The notes under the pieces are model-generated. The model was not told the DNA's origin. It did not search any database and saw only the letters and a list, made by a program, of their open reading frames with translations. A DNA stretch of 64,000 nucleotides. It comes from Comamonas testosteroni. GTDB taxonomy: Bacteria; Pseudomonadota; Gammaproteobacteria; Burkholderiales; Burkholderiaceae_C. A program made the translations under genes and the position numbers. The stretch spans positions 1-64,000 of the forward strand of contig NZ_AWOR01000026.1 of the NCBI RefSeq assembly GCF_000761245.1. The letters run 5' to 3'. Positions 54,910-62,910 of the stretch are shown piece by piece; within the stretch, counting starts at the first letter, position 1; the number at the start of each line of letters is the position of its first letter.

Positions 54910-56454
54910 ATGCTGGCGCAATTTTTCTGGAGCCCGTCTGCCGACGCTCAGGTGCTCAAGGGTGAATATGACCCCTTCCTCGTGACCTTATCGCTGGCAG
55001 TTTGTTGGATTGCCTCCGGTCAAGCTTTACGCCATGCTGCTTTTGCCAGATTGGCCACGTCAAGGCAGTTGCGCAACTGGTCAATCGTGAGCGGCTCGCT
55101 GGCACTAGGCATAGGCATCTGGGCGATGCATTTCATTGGCATGCTCGCTTATTCGATGCATGCTGCAGTTCAGTATGATTTGACGGTCACCGTCTTCTCC
55201 ATCATCCCAGGCATCGCAGCATCAGCAGTGGCCCTTGCCTTGCTGGCTCACAATGAACTCAATAACAGGCAATTGGCGTTAGGTGGCTTGACTGTTGGTA
55301 TCGGCATTGCTGCCATGCATTACAGCGGTATGGCGGCAATGCGCATGCCTGCCACGCACCAGTATTCACCACTCTGGTTTGCCATTTCGCTCATTGTTGG
55401 CGTAGCGCTGGCCACCTTGGCGCTCTGGATTCGTTTCGGGCTGGCACGCTTCAACCTCAAACAAGACCACTGGCGCAAAACACTGGCGGCCATCATCATG
55501 GGCGCCGCGATCTCGGGCATGCATTACACAGCCATGCTGGCGCTGCGAGTCACGGCCGAGCATGAAACCCATGACGCGGCATCATCGAACGATCGTTTGA
55601 TTCTGGCGCTGACCATTGCCGTGATTACTCTGCTATTTGGCGGACTGATCGCACAGGCCAATGCCTTGATTCAGTACCGCAGTCGCTGGCAGAAAGTGGA
55701 TATGAATGAAGCCAGACTGCAAGCTTTGGTTAATATGGCCGCAGATGGAATTATCTGCATCGACAACCGGGGATGCGTAACCGATTACAACCCTGCTGCT
55801 GAGGTCATATTCGGATGGAGCCCAGATGAAGTATTGGGCCAGAACGTGAAAATGCTCATGCCCGCTGCGCTGTTCAACCAGCATGACCATTATCTGGAAC
55901 AGCATGAAGCCGGCCAGCGAAACAACGCTCCACCTCTGAAAAACAAGATTTCAGAGGTCCTTGGCCAGCACAAAGACGGTACGCTGATTCCCATGCGCCT
56001 GGCCTTGAGCCAGGCCGAGGCACGAGGTCAGCGCATGTATGTAGGCCTTCTGACTGATCTCTCGGACCGCAAGCGAACGGAGCGGCAACTGCATATAGCT
56101 GCCACGGTATTCAATCATTCCTTCGAAGGCATGGTGGTTCTTGATGCGAACCGGAAAATTGTAGACATCAACCCGGCCTTTGCACGTATCAGCGGCTTGA
56201 ACCGCCAAGGAGCGAAGAACAAGGAGTTTTCCAGTCTTTTCATCCAAGACGATGACAACACGGCTGTCCAGTGGTCGCAGATCTGGACGGAAATCGGCAA
56301 AAAGGGACACTGGCAAGGCCTGCGTGTCATGCACCATGACAGGAACCGCCATCAGATTTCCCTGACGGCAGTGCGCGACGAGCAGCATCGCCTGCACCAT
56401 TACATCGCCGTCTGCTATCAAAGCATCGATATTCCGCTTGGAGCCACAATCTGA
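54910..56454 (+). CDS. MHYT-PAS-PAS sensor lacking an output domain
   Basis: The 514-residue protein has seven membrane helices forming an MHYT domain (motifs WAMHFIGMLA, AAMHYSGMAAMR, SGMHYTAMLAL), then two PAS domains (residues 275-390, DGIICIDNRGCVTDYNPAAE; 395-505, EGMVVLDANRKIVDINPAF). MHYT-PAS proteins usually end in GGDEF-EAL or a kinase; this one stops after the second PAS with a short tail. It may signal through a partner. AGGA lies about nine bases before the ATG. The acyl-CoA ligase follows 76 bp downstream. Confidence 0.87.
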   Translation: MLAQFFWSPSADAQVLKGEYDPFLVTLSLAVCWIASGQALRHAAFARLATSRQLRNWSIVSGSLALGIGIWAMHFIGMLAYSMHAAVQYDLTVTVFSIIPGIAASAVALALLAHNELNNRQLALGGLTVGIGIAAMHYSGMAAMRMPATHQYSPLWFAISLIVGVALATLALWIRFGLARFNLKQDHWRKTLAAIIMGAAISGMHYTAMLALRVTAEHETHDAASSNDRLILALTIAVITLLFGGLIAQANALIQYRSRWQKVDMNEARLQALVNMAADGIICIDNRGCVTDYNPAAEVIFGWSPDEVLGQNVKMLMPAALFNQHDHYLEQHEAGQRNNAPPLKNKISEVLGQHKDGTLIPMRLALSQAEARGQRMYVGLLTDLSDRKRTERQLHIAATVFNHSFEGMVVLDANRKIVDINPAFARISGLNRQGAKNKEFSSLFIQDDDNTAVQWSQIWTEIGKKGHWQGLRVMHHDRNRHQISLTAVRDEQHRLHHYIAVCYQSIDIPLGATI

Positions 56455-56530
56455 GTCCTACATCGGCCTGAATGTCTCTGGCGCTATCATTCACGTAGCG
56501 GGAAATTGCCCGCTTCCTGAAGGCAAGCGC

Positions 56531-58480
56531 ATGAACCAAGCAAGTGAAACCGATGTACTGGGTCTCCAAGCAGAGAAACAGCATTTGACTATCGAGCAAG
56601 TGCAAACCTTGCCAGAGCTTCTGGCCATGCGGGTTCGCCGCACGCCATCAGCCGAGGCGTACCGAGAGTTCGATGAAAGCACAAATGCCTGGAAAAGCCT
56701 GAGCTGGGCCGAAACAGCCGAACGTGTCACCCTGTGGAGCCGCGCCTTATGTGTCTCGAATCTTCCTGTCGGCGCAAGGGTTGCAATCTTGCTGCCCAAT
56801 GGTTTTGATGCAATGACCATCGACCAGGCCTGTCTGCGCTGTGGTTACGTGCCAGTTCCTCTGCATGCCATCGACAATGCAGGCAGCATTGCCTACATCC
56901 TGGCCGACTCGGGTGCTTCCTTGCTGGTCGTGGCCGATGCCAAGGCCTGGCAGAAAATTTGTGCAACAGGTCAGGACCTGCCTGAACTCCAGGCCGTCAT
57001 TCACGCACAGCAAGGCCGTTCGATCGATTCATCGAACGCCTACGTTGTACCTGTCGAACAAGCAGAGCAGGACTCAGTCAAGGCCTTGCAGCGTAAGCCG
57101 GTCATTGTTTTGTCTGCCTGGCTTCAGGCTGGTCAGCAGCATACCTCTGCCCTCCCCCTGCCACCAAAGAAAACGGAGCTGGCGGGCATTGTCTACACCT
57201 CCGGTACAACGGGAAAGCCCAAGGGGGTCATGCTCACTCACGACAACGTGGTCAGTGATTTACACGCAGTGATGCAGCGTGTGAAGGCCTTCCCTGAGGA
57301 CGTTTTTCTCTCGTTTCTGCCGCTCTCACACACTTTCGAGCGAACTGCAGGCTACTACTTGGCCGTTGCTACCGGTTCCTGCGTCGCCTACGCACGCTCT
57401 GTCGCACAACTCGGACAGGATATGAAGCAGGTCAAGCCAACCGTACTGATCTCGGTGCCTCGCATCTATGAACGTGTTTATGCCAAGATTCAGGAGTCGC
57501 TTGCTTCTAGCCCTTTCAAGCACAAGCTGTTCGACGCGGCAGTCAACAAAGGCTGGAAGAGCTTCTGTGCTCATCAAGGCATGCCCTTGAACGAGCAACT
57601 GGAAGCCAAAGCCGGCTGGGCTTCCGCCTTGCCCGGTTGGCTTTTGCGCAAACTTGTTGCCCAGCCCTTACTTGCACAGTTTGGAGGCCGGCTGCGCGTG
57701 GCTGTGAGTGGCGGAGCCCCACTGTCTCCGACAATTGCTCGCACTTTTCTGGGTCTGGGCCTCCCCATGGTTCAAGGCTATGGCATGACCGAAACCGCTC
57801 CTGTCGTCAGCGCCAACGGACTCGACGATAACTGGCCTGATACCGTTGGCCGCGCACTGCCAGGAATTGAGGTTCGAATTGGCGAGGACCAGGAGTTGCA
57901 GGTGTCTGGCCCGGTAGTGATGCGCGGTTATTGGAACCGTCCGGAAGACACAGCCAAAGCCTTTACTGCCGATGGCTGGCTGAGAACCGGCGACCAGGCG
58001 TCAATCGAAAATGGTCGGATCCGAATCAAAGGTCGCATCAAGGAAATCATTGTTACATCGACGGGTGAGAAAGTGCCTCCCAATGATGTGGAACAGGCCA
58101 TTCTCGTTGATCCCCTGTTTGAGCAAGTGTTTGTAGTTGGCGAGGATCGTCCGTTCATTGCCTGTATTGCGGTTGTTAGTCAAATGGAATGGGAAATGCT
58201 CGCCAGGAGTGTTGGGCTGAACCCGAACGACGGATCCAGTCTGCACCATGCAGCGGCAGAGAGAGAAGCGCTTACCCGAATCGAAAAGCAGACACGCAGC
58301 TTTGCCCGTTATGCAGTGCCCAGAGCCATCCACCTGGTCAGGGATAGTTGGAACATTGACAACGGCCTGATGACCCCTACCCTCAAGCTCAAGCGAAAGA
58401 ACTTGATGGCCCACTACAAAGACGCTATCGAACAGATGTACGGCAAGCCCATTGACGTCTGGAAGACAAAGGCTCGGTAA
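56531..58480 (+). CDS. Long-chain acyl-CoA synthetase (AMP-forming)
   Basis: The 649-residue adenylate-forming enzyme has the P-loop AGIVYTSGTTGKPKGVMLTH, VQGYGMTETAPVVSANG, GWLRTGDQASIENGRI and RIKEIIVTSTGEKVPP. Length and the extended middle region match the FAA1-like long-chain fatty acid ligases. It activates fatty acids to CoA esters for degradation or storage. The ATG at 56531 has GAAGG seven bases upstream, while the frame opening at 56438 overlaps the MHYT gene. It is on the same strand as the MHYT-PAS gene. Confidence 0.92.
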   Translation: MNQASETDVLGLQAEKQHLTIEQVQTLPELLAMRVRRTPSAEAYREFDESTNAWKSLSWAETAERVTLWSRALCVSNLPVGARVAILLPNGFDAMTIDQACLRCGYVPVPLHAIDNAGSIAYILADSGASLLVVADAKAWQKICATGQDLPELQAVIHAQQGRSIDSSNAYVVPVEQAEQDSVKALQRKPVIVLSAWLQAGQQHTSALPLPPKKTELAGIVYTSGTTGKPKGVMLTHDNVVSDLHAVMQRVKAFPEDVFLSFLPLSHTFERTAGYYLAVATGSCVAYARSVAQLGQDMKQVKPTVLISVPRIYERVYAKIQESLASSPFKHKLFDAAVNKGWKSFCAHQGMPLNEQLEAKAGWASALPGWLLRKLVAQPLLAQFGGRLRVAVSGGAPLSPTIARTFLGLGLPMVQGYGMTETAPVVSANGLDDNWPDTVGRALPGIEVRIGEDQELQVSGPVVMRGYWNRPEDTAKAFTADGWLRTGDQASIENGRIRIKGRIKEIIVTSTGEKVPPNDVEQAILVDPLFEQVFVVGEDRPFIACIAVVSQMEWEMLARSVGLNPNDGSSLHHAAAEREALTRIEKQTRSFARYAVPRAIHLVRDSWNIDNGLMTPTLKLKRKNLMAHYKDAIEQMYGKPIDVWKTKAR

Positions 58481-58643
58481 TTGATCTATGCAGGGTTTAA
58501 GGAACCCTTGCAAAATACATGTAAGTTACATTGAATGCACTAGTCAATTCCAAATTCGATTGCTAACTTCATATCCTCCTACCTTCTCTCTTCTTCAGCC
58601 ATTCGATGACGAGTCTGACACCGGCCTCTCATAGCCACGGTAA

Positions 58644-59050
58644 TCATGCTTTGCACGAGGAACCTCCACTTGAATAATTGCGAAAAGATACCGCTCTCGC
58701 ATCCATTTCGTTGTCACCATACACATCGACAACCGCAAGCTTCACTTTTCGCAGATTTAGATTGGTGTTAGCAGGTCCCTCGCCTCCTGCAGTCAATCCG
58801 ACTCCGATGAAACCTACAACCGGCACAGTGGGATTGTTTGCCAGGAAGCCAGTTGTCATGCGCCCACCCATGCTGCGCCCCATCAGGTAGGCGCGCTCCA
58901 CTCCTTTCTGCATTTTCAGGGCCCGACTACGTTGCCGTCTGGAGAGTTCCCTCTGCCGTGAGCCAGGACAACTCGCACCTTGAAGTCCTTTCCGTCAAGA
59001 TACTCACCTTGAGGCAACCTGCGTCACCAAGACGCAGCTGAAAACCCATA
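58644..59050 (-). pseudogene. Broken alpha/beta hydrolase (DUF3530-like)
   Basis: One frame reads GEYLDGKDFKVRVVLAHGRG then NSPDGNVVGP and stops at 58916. Three bases downstream the frame from 58913 continues KGVERAYLMGRSMGGRMTTG with a GxSxG nucleophile elbow, then VGFIGVGLTAGGEGPAN, and ends early at 58644. The stretch normally between these parts is missing, and the C-terminal His region is lost. At least two lesions are therefore seen. It lies 120 bp from an IS30 element. Confidence 0.6.
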
Positions 59051-59169
59051 TGAGTGATTTGAGCACCGACATCACAGGTACCCACTTGGTGGGATTTAGC
59101 TCTGGATGGGAGCCCAGCCTTGTCGCGCTGACGCACCGAATCTGGCATCAGGGAACGACCGCTTACGCA

Positions 59170-60395
59170 TGTGGATTCAACTGGTCAATGCAACACAATG
59201 ACCGCCTCTGGCGCAAGGAGTGTTGGCATGAAGCAAAGACCGCGGATTTACTACACCGAAGCTCAGAAAGCCCTGATGTGGGATCGCTGGAAAGCTGGCG
59301 ATACCTTGCACGAGATAGGCAAGCTGTTTGACCGACCACACACCTCCATTCACACCATCTTGAGTGCGACGGGTGGCATCCGGCCACCAGCGAGGCGTCG
59401 GTCTCGCTGGGCATTGACCATGCCCGAGCGAGAAGAAATCTCCAAGGCGTTGGCTGCAGGTGAATCTATCCGCTGCGTTGCCAGCCGCTTAAAACGAGCT
59501 GCGTCGACCATCAGCCGCGAGCTCCTGCGCAATGGAGGTCAGACTGGCTATCGAGCAGCCAAAGCGGATGAGGCAGTCTGGACGCGAGCACGCCGCCCCA
59601 AGACATGCAAGTTGGCCAGCAATCCTGCATTGGCTCACATCGTGGCGGTTAAATTACAGAGTCAGTGGTCGCCCGAGCAAATAGCGGGATGGCTCCAACG
59701 CACTTACCCCGGCGAAAAGGATTTGCAGGTGTCTCACGAAGCCATCTACCGCACGCTCTTCGTCCAAACACGCGGGGCCTTGAAGAAGGAGCTTCTGGAG
59801 AACTTGCGGCGCACCCGAGGGATGCGTCGCTCACGCCACTACACCCAGAAAACCCCCATCCATGGCCGGATCGTTGATGCCGTGCCCATCAGCGAACGGC
59901 CAGCCTGCATCGAGGATCGGGCAGTGCCGGGGCACTGGGAGGGTGATCTGTTGTTCGGCGATGCCTACAGCCAGATTGCAACGCTGGTGGAGCGACACAC
60001 CCGCTACGTGATGCTGGTCAAACTGGTGGACAAGGACTCCTACACCGTCGCTGCGGCGCTGGCCAGGCATGCACAGACCTTGCCGCAAGAGCTCTACCGT
60101 TCCTTGACCTGGGACCGGGGATCGGAGATGGCGGGACACAAGCGATTCACCGTGGCCACCGACATCCAAGTCTACTTCTGCGATCCGCAGAACCCATGGC
60201 AGCGCGGAACGAACGAGAACACCAACGGGCTACTCAGGCAGTACCTGCCCAAGGGCATTGACATCTCGGGCTACTCGCAGGAGGAGTTGGATGCGATTGC
60301 GAGAAAATTAAACGAGCGACCCAGAAAGACCTTGGGGTACAGAACTCCGGCTGAGATGTTTAACGAATGCGTTGCATCGATCGGTTGAATCCACA
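59170..60395 (+). mobile_element. IS30-family insertion sequence, apparently intact
   Basis: The 1226-bp element is bounded by 25-bp terminal inverted repeats beginning TGTGGATTCAAC, with three mismatches between left (59170-59194) and right (60371-60395) ends. A 2-bp direct repeat CA flanks it, fitting the 2-3 bp target duplication of IS30 elements. It encodes one full transposase (59228-60388). It inserted in a decayed region between the broken hydrolase and two small genes. Confidence 0.88.
59228..60388 (+). CDS. IS30-family transposase
   Basis: The 386-residue protein has an N-terminal helix-turn-helix (YTEAQKALMWDRWKAGDTL; LKRAASTISRELLRNG) and a DDE integrase core (GHWEGDLLFGDA, TWDRGSEMAGH, and Glu in NPWQRGTNENTNGLLRQYLP). 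These are the IS30 DDE motifs in order. AGGAG seven bases before the ATG fixes the start. The gene fills the element and looks functional. Confidence 0.93.
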   Translation: MKQRPRIYYTEAQKALMWDRWKAGDTLHEIGKLFDRPHTSIHTILSATGGIRPPARRRSRWALTMPEREEISKALAAGESIRCVASRLKRAASTISRELLRNGGQTGYRAAKADEAVWTRARRPKTCKLASNPALAHIVAVKLQSQWSPEQIAGWLQRTYPGEKDLQVSHEAIYRTLFVQTRGALKKELLENLRRTRGMRRSRHYTQKTPIHGRIVDAVPISERPACIEDRAVPGHWEGDLLFGDAYSQIATLVERHTRYVMLVKLVDKDSYTVAAALARHAQTLPQELYRSLTWDRGSEMAGHKRFTVATDIQVYFCDPQNPWQRGTNENTNGLLRQYLPKGIDISGYSQEELDAIARKLNERPRKTLGYRTPAEMFNECVASIG

Positions 60396-60522
60396 CAGCA
60401 AAGCAGACCTAGGGCGACAGCCTGCGAAAGGCTGCAATGGGTCGTTTGCAGCCTCTCACCAACGACTGCAGGCGACCCAAAGCGGAAGTAGCGAAACTCC
60501 GAAACACGACGCTCTGCGAGGG

Positions 60523-60780
60523 TTAGCGTGACTCGGCGACATCGATGAAACCTCGGCTATCAGCGACCCAAGGTAAGCCAACAGCGGCCTCCCTTTTTGC
60601 CGCCTCCAGATCATGGAAGCGAGAAGCTTTTGCAGGCAGTTGCGCCCAGCCCTCGGTATTGGCCAAGGCATTCTCGTAGTGGTACTGTTCTTCCAAGCCA
60701 TACGTGCCGTCTGCGCGCCTAAAGATGGCGATCCGGCGTGTGCGCTCTTGGGAGTAGAGATGGCAGATTTCAGTGTCCAT
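60523..60780 (-). CDS. Small hypothetical protein
   Basis: The 85-residue protein starts MDTEICHLYSQERTRRIAIF. The body (RRADGTYGLEEQYHYENAL; GWAQLPAKASRFHDLEAAKR) looks like a compact soluble domain with aromatic residues, similar to short proteins often seen singly in Comamonadaceae accessory DNA. No function is recognised and no strong ribosome site is seen. It lies between the IS30 element and the zinc-ribbon gene. Confidence 0.6.
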   Translation of the reverse strand: MDTEICHLYSQERTRRIAIFRRADGTYGLEEQYHYENALANTEGWAQLPAKASRFHDLEAAKREAAVGLPWVADSRGFIDVAESR

Positions 60781-60880
60781 TGGTCAAGTGTCGAATGACA
60801 GGAATTGGCCGCCTCCAGAGGCGATCCGCGACCCTAAGCAGGCGCTTGTTCTGCTCTGACGAGTGACCGGTTGATAGCGG

Positions 60881-61123
60881 CTAAAACCATTTCTTGTGCA
60901 TTGAACGGAGAAATCGAGTGTTGATTTGTGCACTAGATGCAGAACCAAGGACAGCGTCAATTCCACACTTTGGACACAAGGCTGTGCCATCGCCTTCATC
61001 AATCCACTCCGTAATTGCTGATGGCGAATAAGTCTCTAGACAATAGAAGCAGCCGCATAAATCGCTTGCTTCAATTTCAGATCGATGGCGACTGCTGTGG
61101 CGATGTGCCTCTATGACGTCCAT
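60881..61123 (-). CDS. Small zinc-ribbon protein
   Basis: The 80-residue protein has two cysteine pairs, GCFYCLETY and ALCPKCGIDAVLG, set about 30 residues apart as a treble-clef or zinc ribbon. The start is MDVIEAHRHSSRHRSEIEA. Similar small cytoplasmic proteins of unknown role are common in proteobacteria. It may act by binding nucleic acid or protein, but nothing specific can be said. Confidence 0.65.
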   Translation of the reverse strand: MDVIEAHRHSSRHRSEIEASDLCGCFYCLETYSPSAITEWIDEGDGTALCPKCGIDAVLGSASSAQINTRFLRSMHKKWF

Positions 61124-61214
61124 GATGAGACCAGAGTGATGTTTGTTGAGATTCGATGATTACACACACTCTTTTCAAGACTAGCCCAATTTAATTGCAG
61201 GCTGCTGAACTTCC

Positions 61215-61298
61215 GCTTCTGGCCGAACTCAGTCGGTCACGACCAGCAGCCTGGTCAGCTACAACCGACACAGGCGGTCAGTTCGACCGGAATACGCA
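61215..61298 (+). repeat. Dispersed intergenic repeat, copy 2
   Basis: Bases 61215-61241 repeat 6283-6309 exactly, and 61276-61298 repeat the other end of that copy with one change. The middle is about 23 bp longer and holds a second GGTCAGCTACAACC-like unit. It lies between the zinc-ribbon gene and the integrase relic. Confidence 0.7.
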
Positions 61299-61337
61299 CT
61301 TCAGCAAACGGATGATGTCGGCCATCTTGGCTCGCCC

Positions 61338-61590
61338 TCATGCCACGATGCCTTTTGTATCGCTGACATAATCCTGCAGTATCTGCTTGAGGACGGCGAG
61401 ACCTTGAACAGGCAGGCCAGTCGCTTGGACCTCCCCGATTTCTGCTTCACGTCTATGCAGCCACTCCTGCGCAAGGGCGCTCCGAGTGAATGTCTTGGGC
61501 TCAGAGAAAGTCAGTTCACCGCCTCCTTCAGGCGGATCTGAGCCCGAAACGACACGACGCCATCGGCTTTCCTTCTCTCGGTGGTGGCCC
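61338..61590 (-). pseudogene. Tyrosine integrase relic (N-terminal part) upstream of dusA
   Basis: One reverse frame reads ATTERRKADGVVSFRAQIRL, the usual N-terminus of a phage-type integrase. After a frameshift near 61520 it continues GGELTFSEPKTFTRSALAQE, then WLHRREAEIGEVQATGLPVQ, and stops at 61338. The core-binding remainder and the catalytic domain are missing. Integrases that target the 5' end of dusA are known in phages and islands, and this relic lies 115 bp from dusA, pointing away from it. Confidence 0.7.
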
Positions 61591-61705
61591 CAATCAATGC
61601 TCCATGAAAATCGTGGCGCACCAATGCAGCATTAGCATCAAAAAGCCCGGTAGACGGGGCAAAACAGCGGCAATTTTCAGTGCACTACAAGGCACTTTTT
61701 ATAGT

Positions 61706-62740
61706 ATGAGCACCGAACAAACTATTAAAAAACAACTAGATAGCAACATGTGGCGCATGTCGGTGGCCCCTATGATGGACTGGACAGACAAGCATTGCCG
61801 CTACTTCCACCGCCTGCTAAGCCAGCACACCCTGCTCTACACCGAAATGGTGACAACCGGAGCTCTGGTGCATGGCGATGTGGCTCGCCATTTGCGGTTT
61901 GAGGCCGAAGAACACCCTGTGGCATTGCAATTGGGTGGTTCGGAGCCGGCCGATCTGGCGCACAGCGCACGTCTGGGCGAGCAATGGGGCTATGACGAGA
62001 TCAATCTCAACTGCGGCTGCCCTAGCGAACGCGTGCAGCGTGGCGCTTTTGGCGCATGTCTGATGAACGAGGCCGCACTGGTGGCCGATTGCGTCAAGGC
62101 CATGGCAGATGTAGTGTCCGTGCCGGTCACCGTCAAGCACCGGATCGGCATCGACAAAATCGAAAGCTACGACTTTGTGCGTGACTTCGTCGGAACCGTT
62201 GCCGACGCAGGTTGCCAGGTGTTTGTGGTTCATGCTCGCAACGCCTGGCTCAAAGGCCTCTCCCCCAAGGAAAACCGTGAAATCCCGCCGCTGCGCTACG
62301 AGGTCGTGGCACAGCTCAAGCGTGACTTTCCGGGCCTGACAATCGCCGTCAACGGCGGCATCAAGACCGACGACGTAGTGCAGCAGCAGCTGAAGCAGGT
62401 CGATGGAGTCATGGTGGGCCGCGAGGCCTATCACAACCCCTGGTGGATGTCGTCCTGGGATGCTCTTTACTATCAGGACGGGAGCAGGGAACGCACACGA
62501 GAGCATATTGAAGAGCAGATGGTTCTGTATATGGAGCGCGAAGCGCGCGAGCATGGCACGCACTGGTATTCGATTGCCCGACATATGCTGGGGCTGCGCA
62601 ATGGCCTCGCCGGTGCGCGCCGCTGGCGCCAGGTCTGGAGCGACCACCGCCTCAAGACCCAGCCGCCTCACGAGGTCATGAAACTGGCCCGCACCAAGCC
62701 GGACGAGTTTCAACGGGAACCCGCCGAGCAGATACTTTGA
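61706..62740 (+). CDS. dusA: tRNA-dihydrouridine synthase A
   Basis: The 344-residue FMN enzyme has SVAPMMDWTDKHCRYFHRLL, YTEMVTTGALVHGD, LQLGGSEPADLAHSARL, the catalytic Cys in NLNCGCPSERVQRGAFGA and VNGGIKTDDVVQQ. These fit DusA, which reduces U20/U20a in tRNA D-loops. The start at 61706 has no clear ribosome site; the Met in MWRMSVAPMMDW (about ten codons on) is an alternative. The gene is a frequent integration target, and an integrase relic lies just upstream. Confidence 0.93.
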   Translation: MSTEQTIKKQLDSNMWRMSVAPMMDWTDKHCRYFHRLLSQHTLLYTEMVTTGALVHGDVARHLRFEAEEHPVALQLGGSEPADLAHSARLGEQWGYDEINLNCGCPSERVQRGAFGACLMNEAALVADCVKAMADVVSVPVTVKHRIGIDKIESYDFVRDFVGTVADAGCQVFVVHARNAWLKGLSPKENREIPPLRYEVVAQLKRDFPGLTIAVNGGIKTDDVVQQQLKQVDGVMVGREAYHNPWWMSSWDALYYQDGSRERTREHIEEQMVLYMEREAREHGTHWYSIARHMLGLRNGLAGARRWRQVWSDHRLKTQPPHEVMKLARTKPDEFQREPAEQIL

Positions 62741-62749
62741 GCACTCATG

Positions 62750-62776
62750 AAAAAGCTGACTTCGGTCAGCTTTTTT
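62750..62776 (+). terminator. Terminator of dusA
   Basis: AAAAGCTGAC/GTCAGCTTTT arms around a TTCG tetraloop are followed by T residues, 10 bp after the dusA stop. The UUCG-type loop is especially stable. Confidence 0.95.
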
Positions 62777-62876
62777 ACTTACAAACGCTGCGAAGTCCGG
62801 CCTTCGTTGTGCAATCCCCGCAGATCCGGAGTTTGAAGGGAATTCACTACTTCGCATGTCAAACTCTGCTGTTATA

Positions 62877-62887
62877 TTGCACTGCAA
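62877..62887. promoter_or_regulatory. Candidate operator upstream of phaZ
   Basis: The 11-base palindrome TTGCACTGCAA lies 23 bp before the phaZ start. PhaR regulators of PHA granule genes bind TGC/GCA-rich palindromes, so PhaR control is possible. The site is seen; the link is inferred. Confidence 0.35.
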
Positions 62888-62910
62888 CATAACCCGCAAA
62901 AGTGCGTCCC

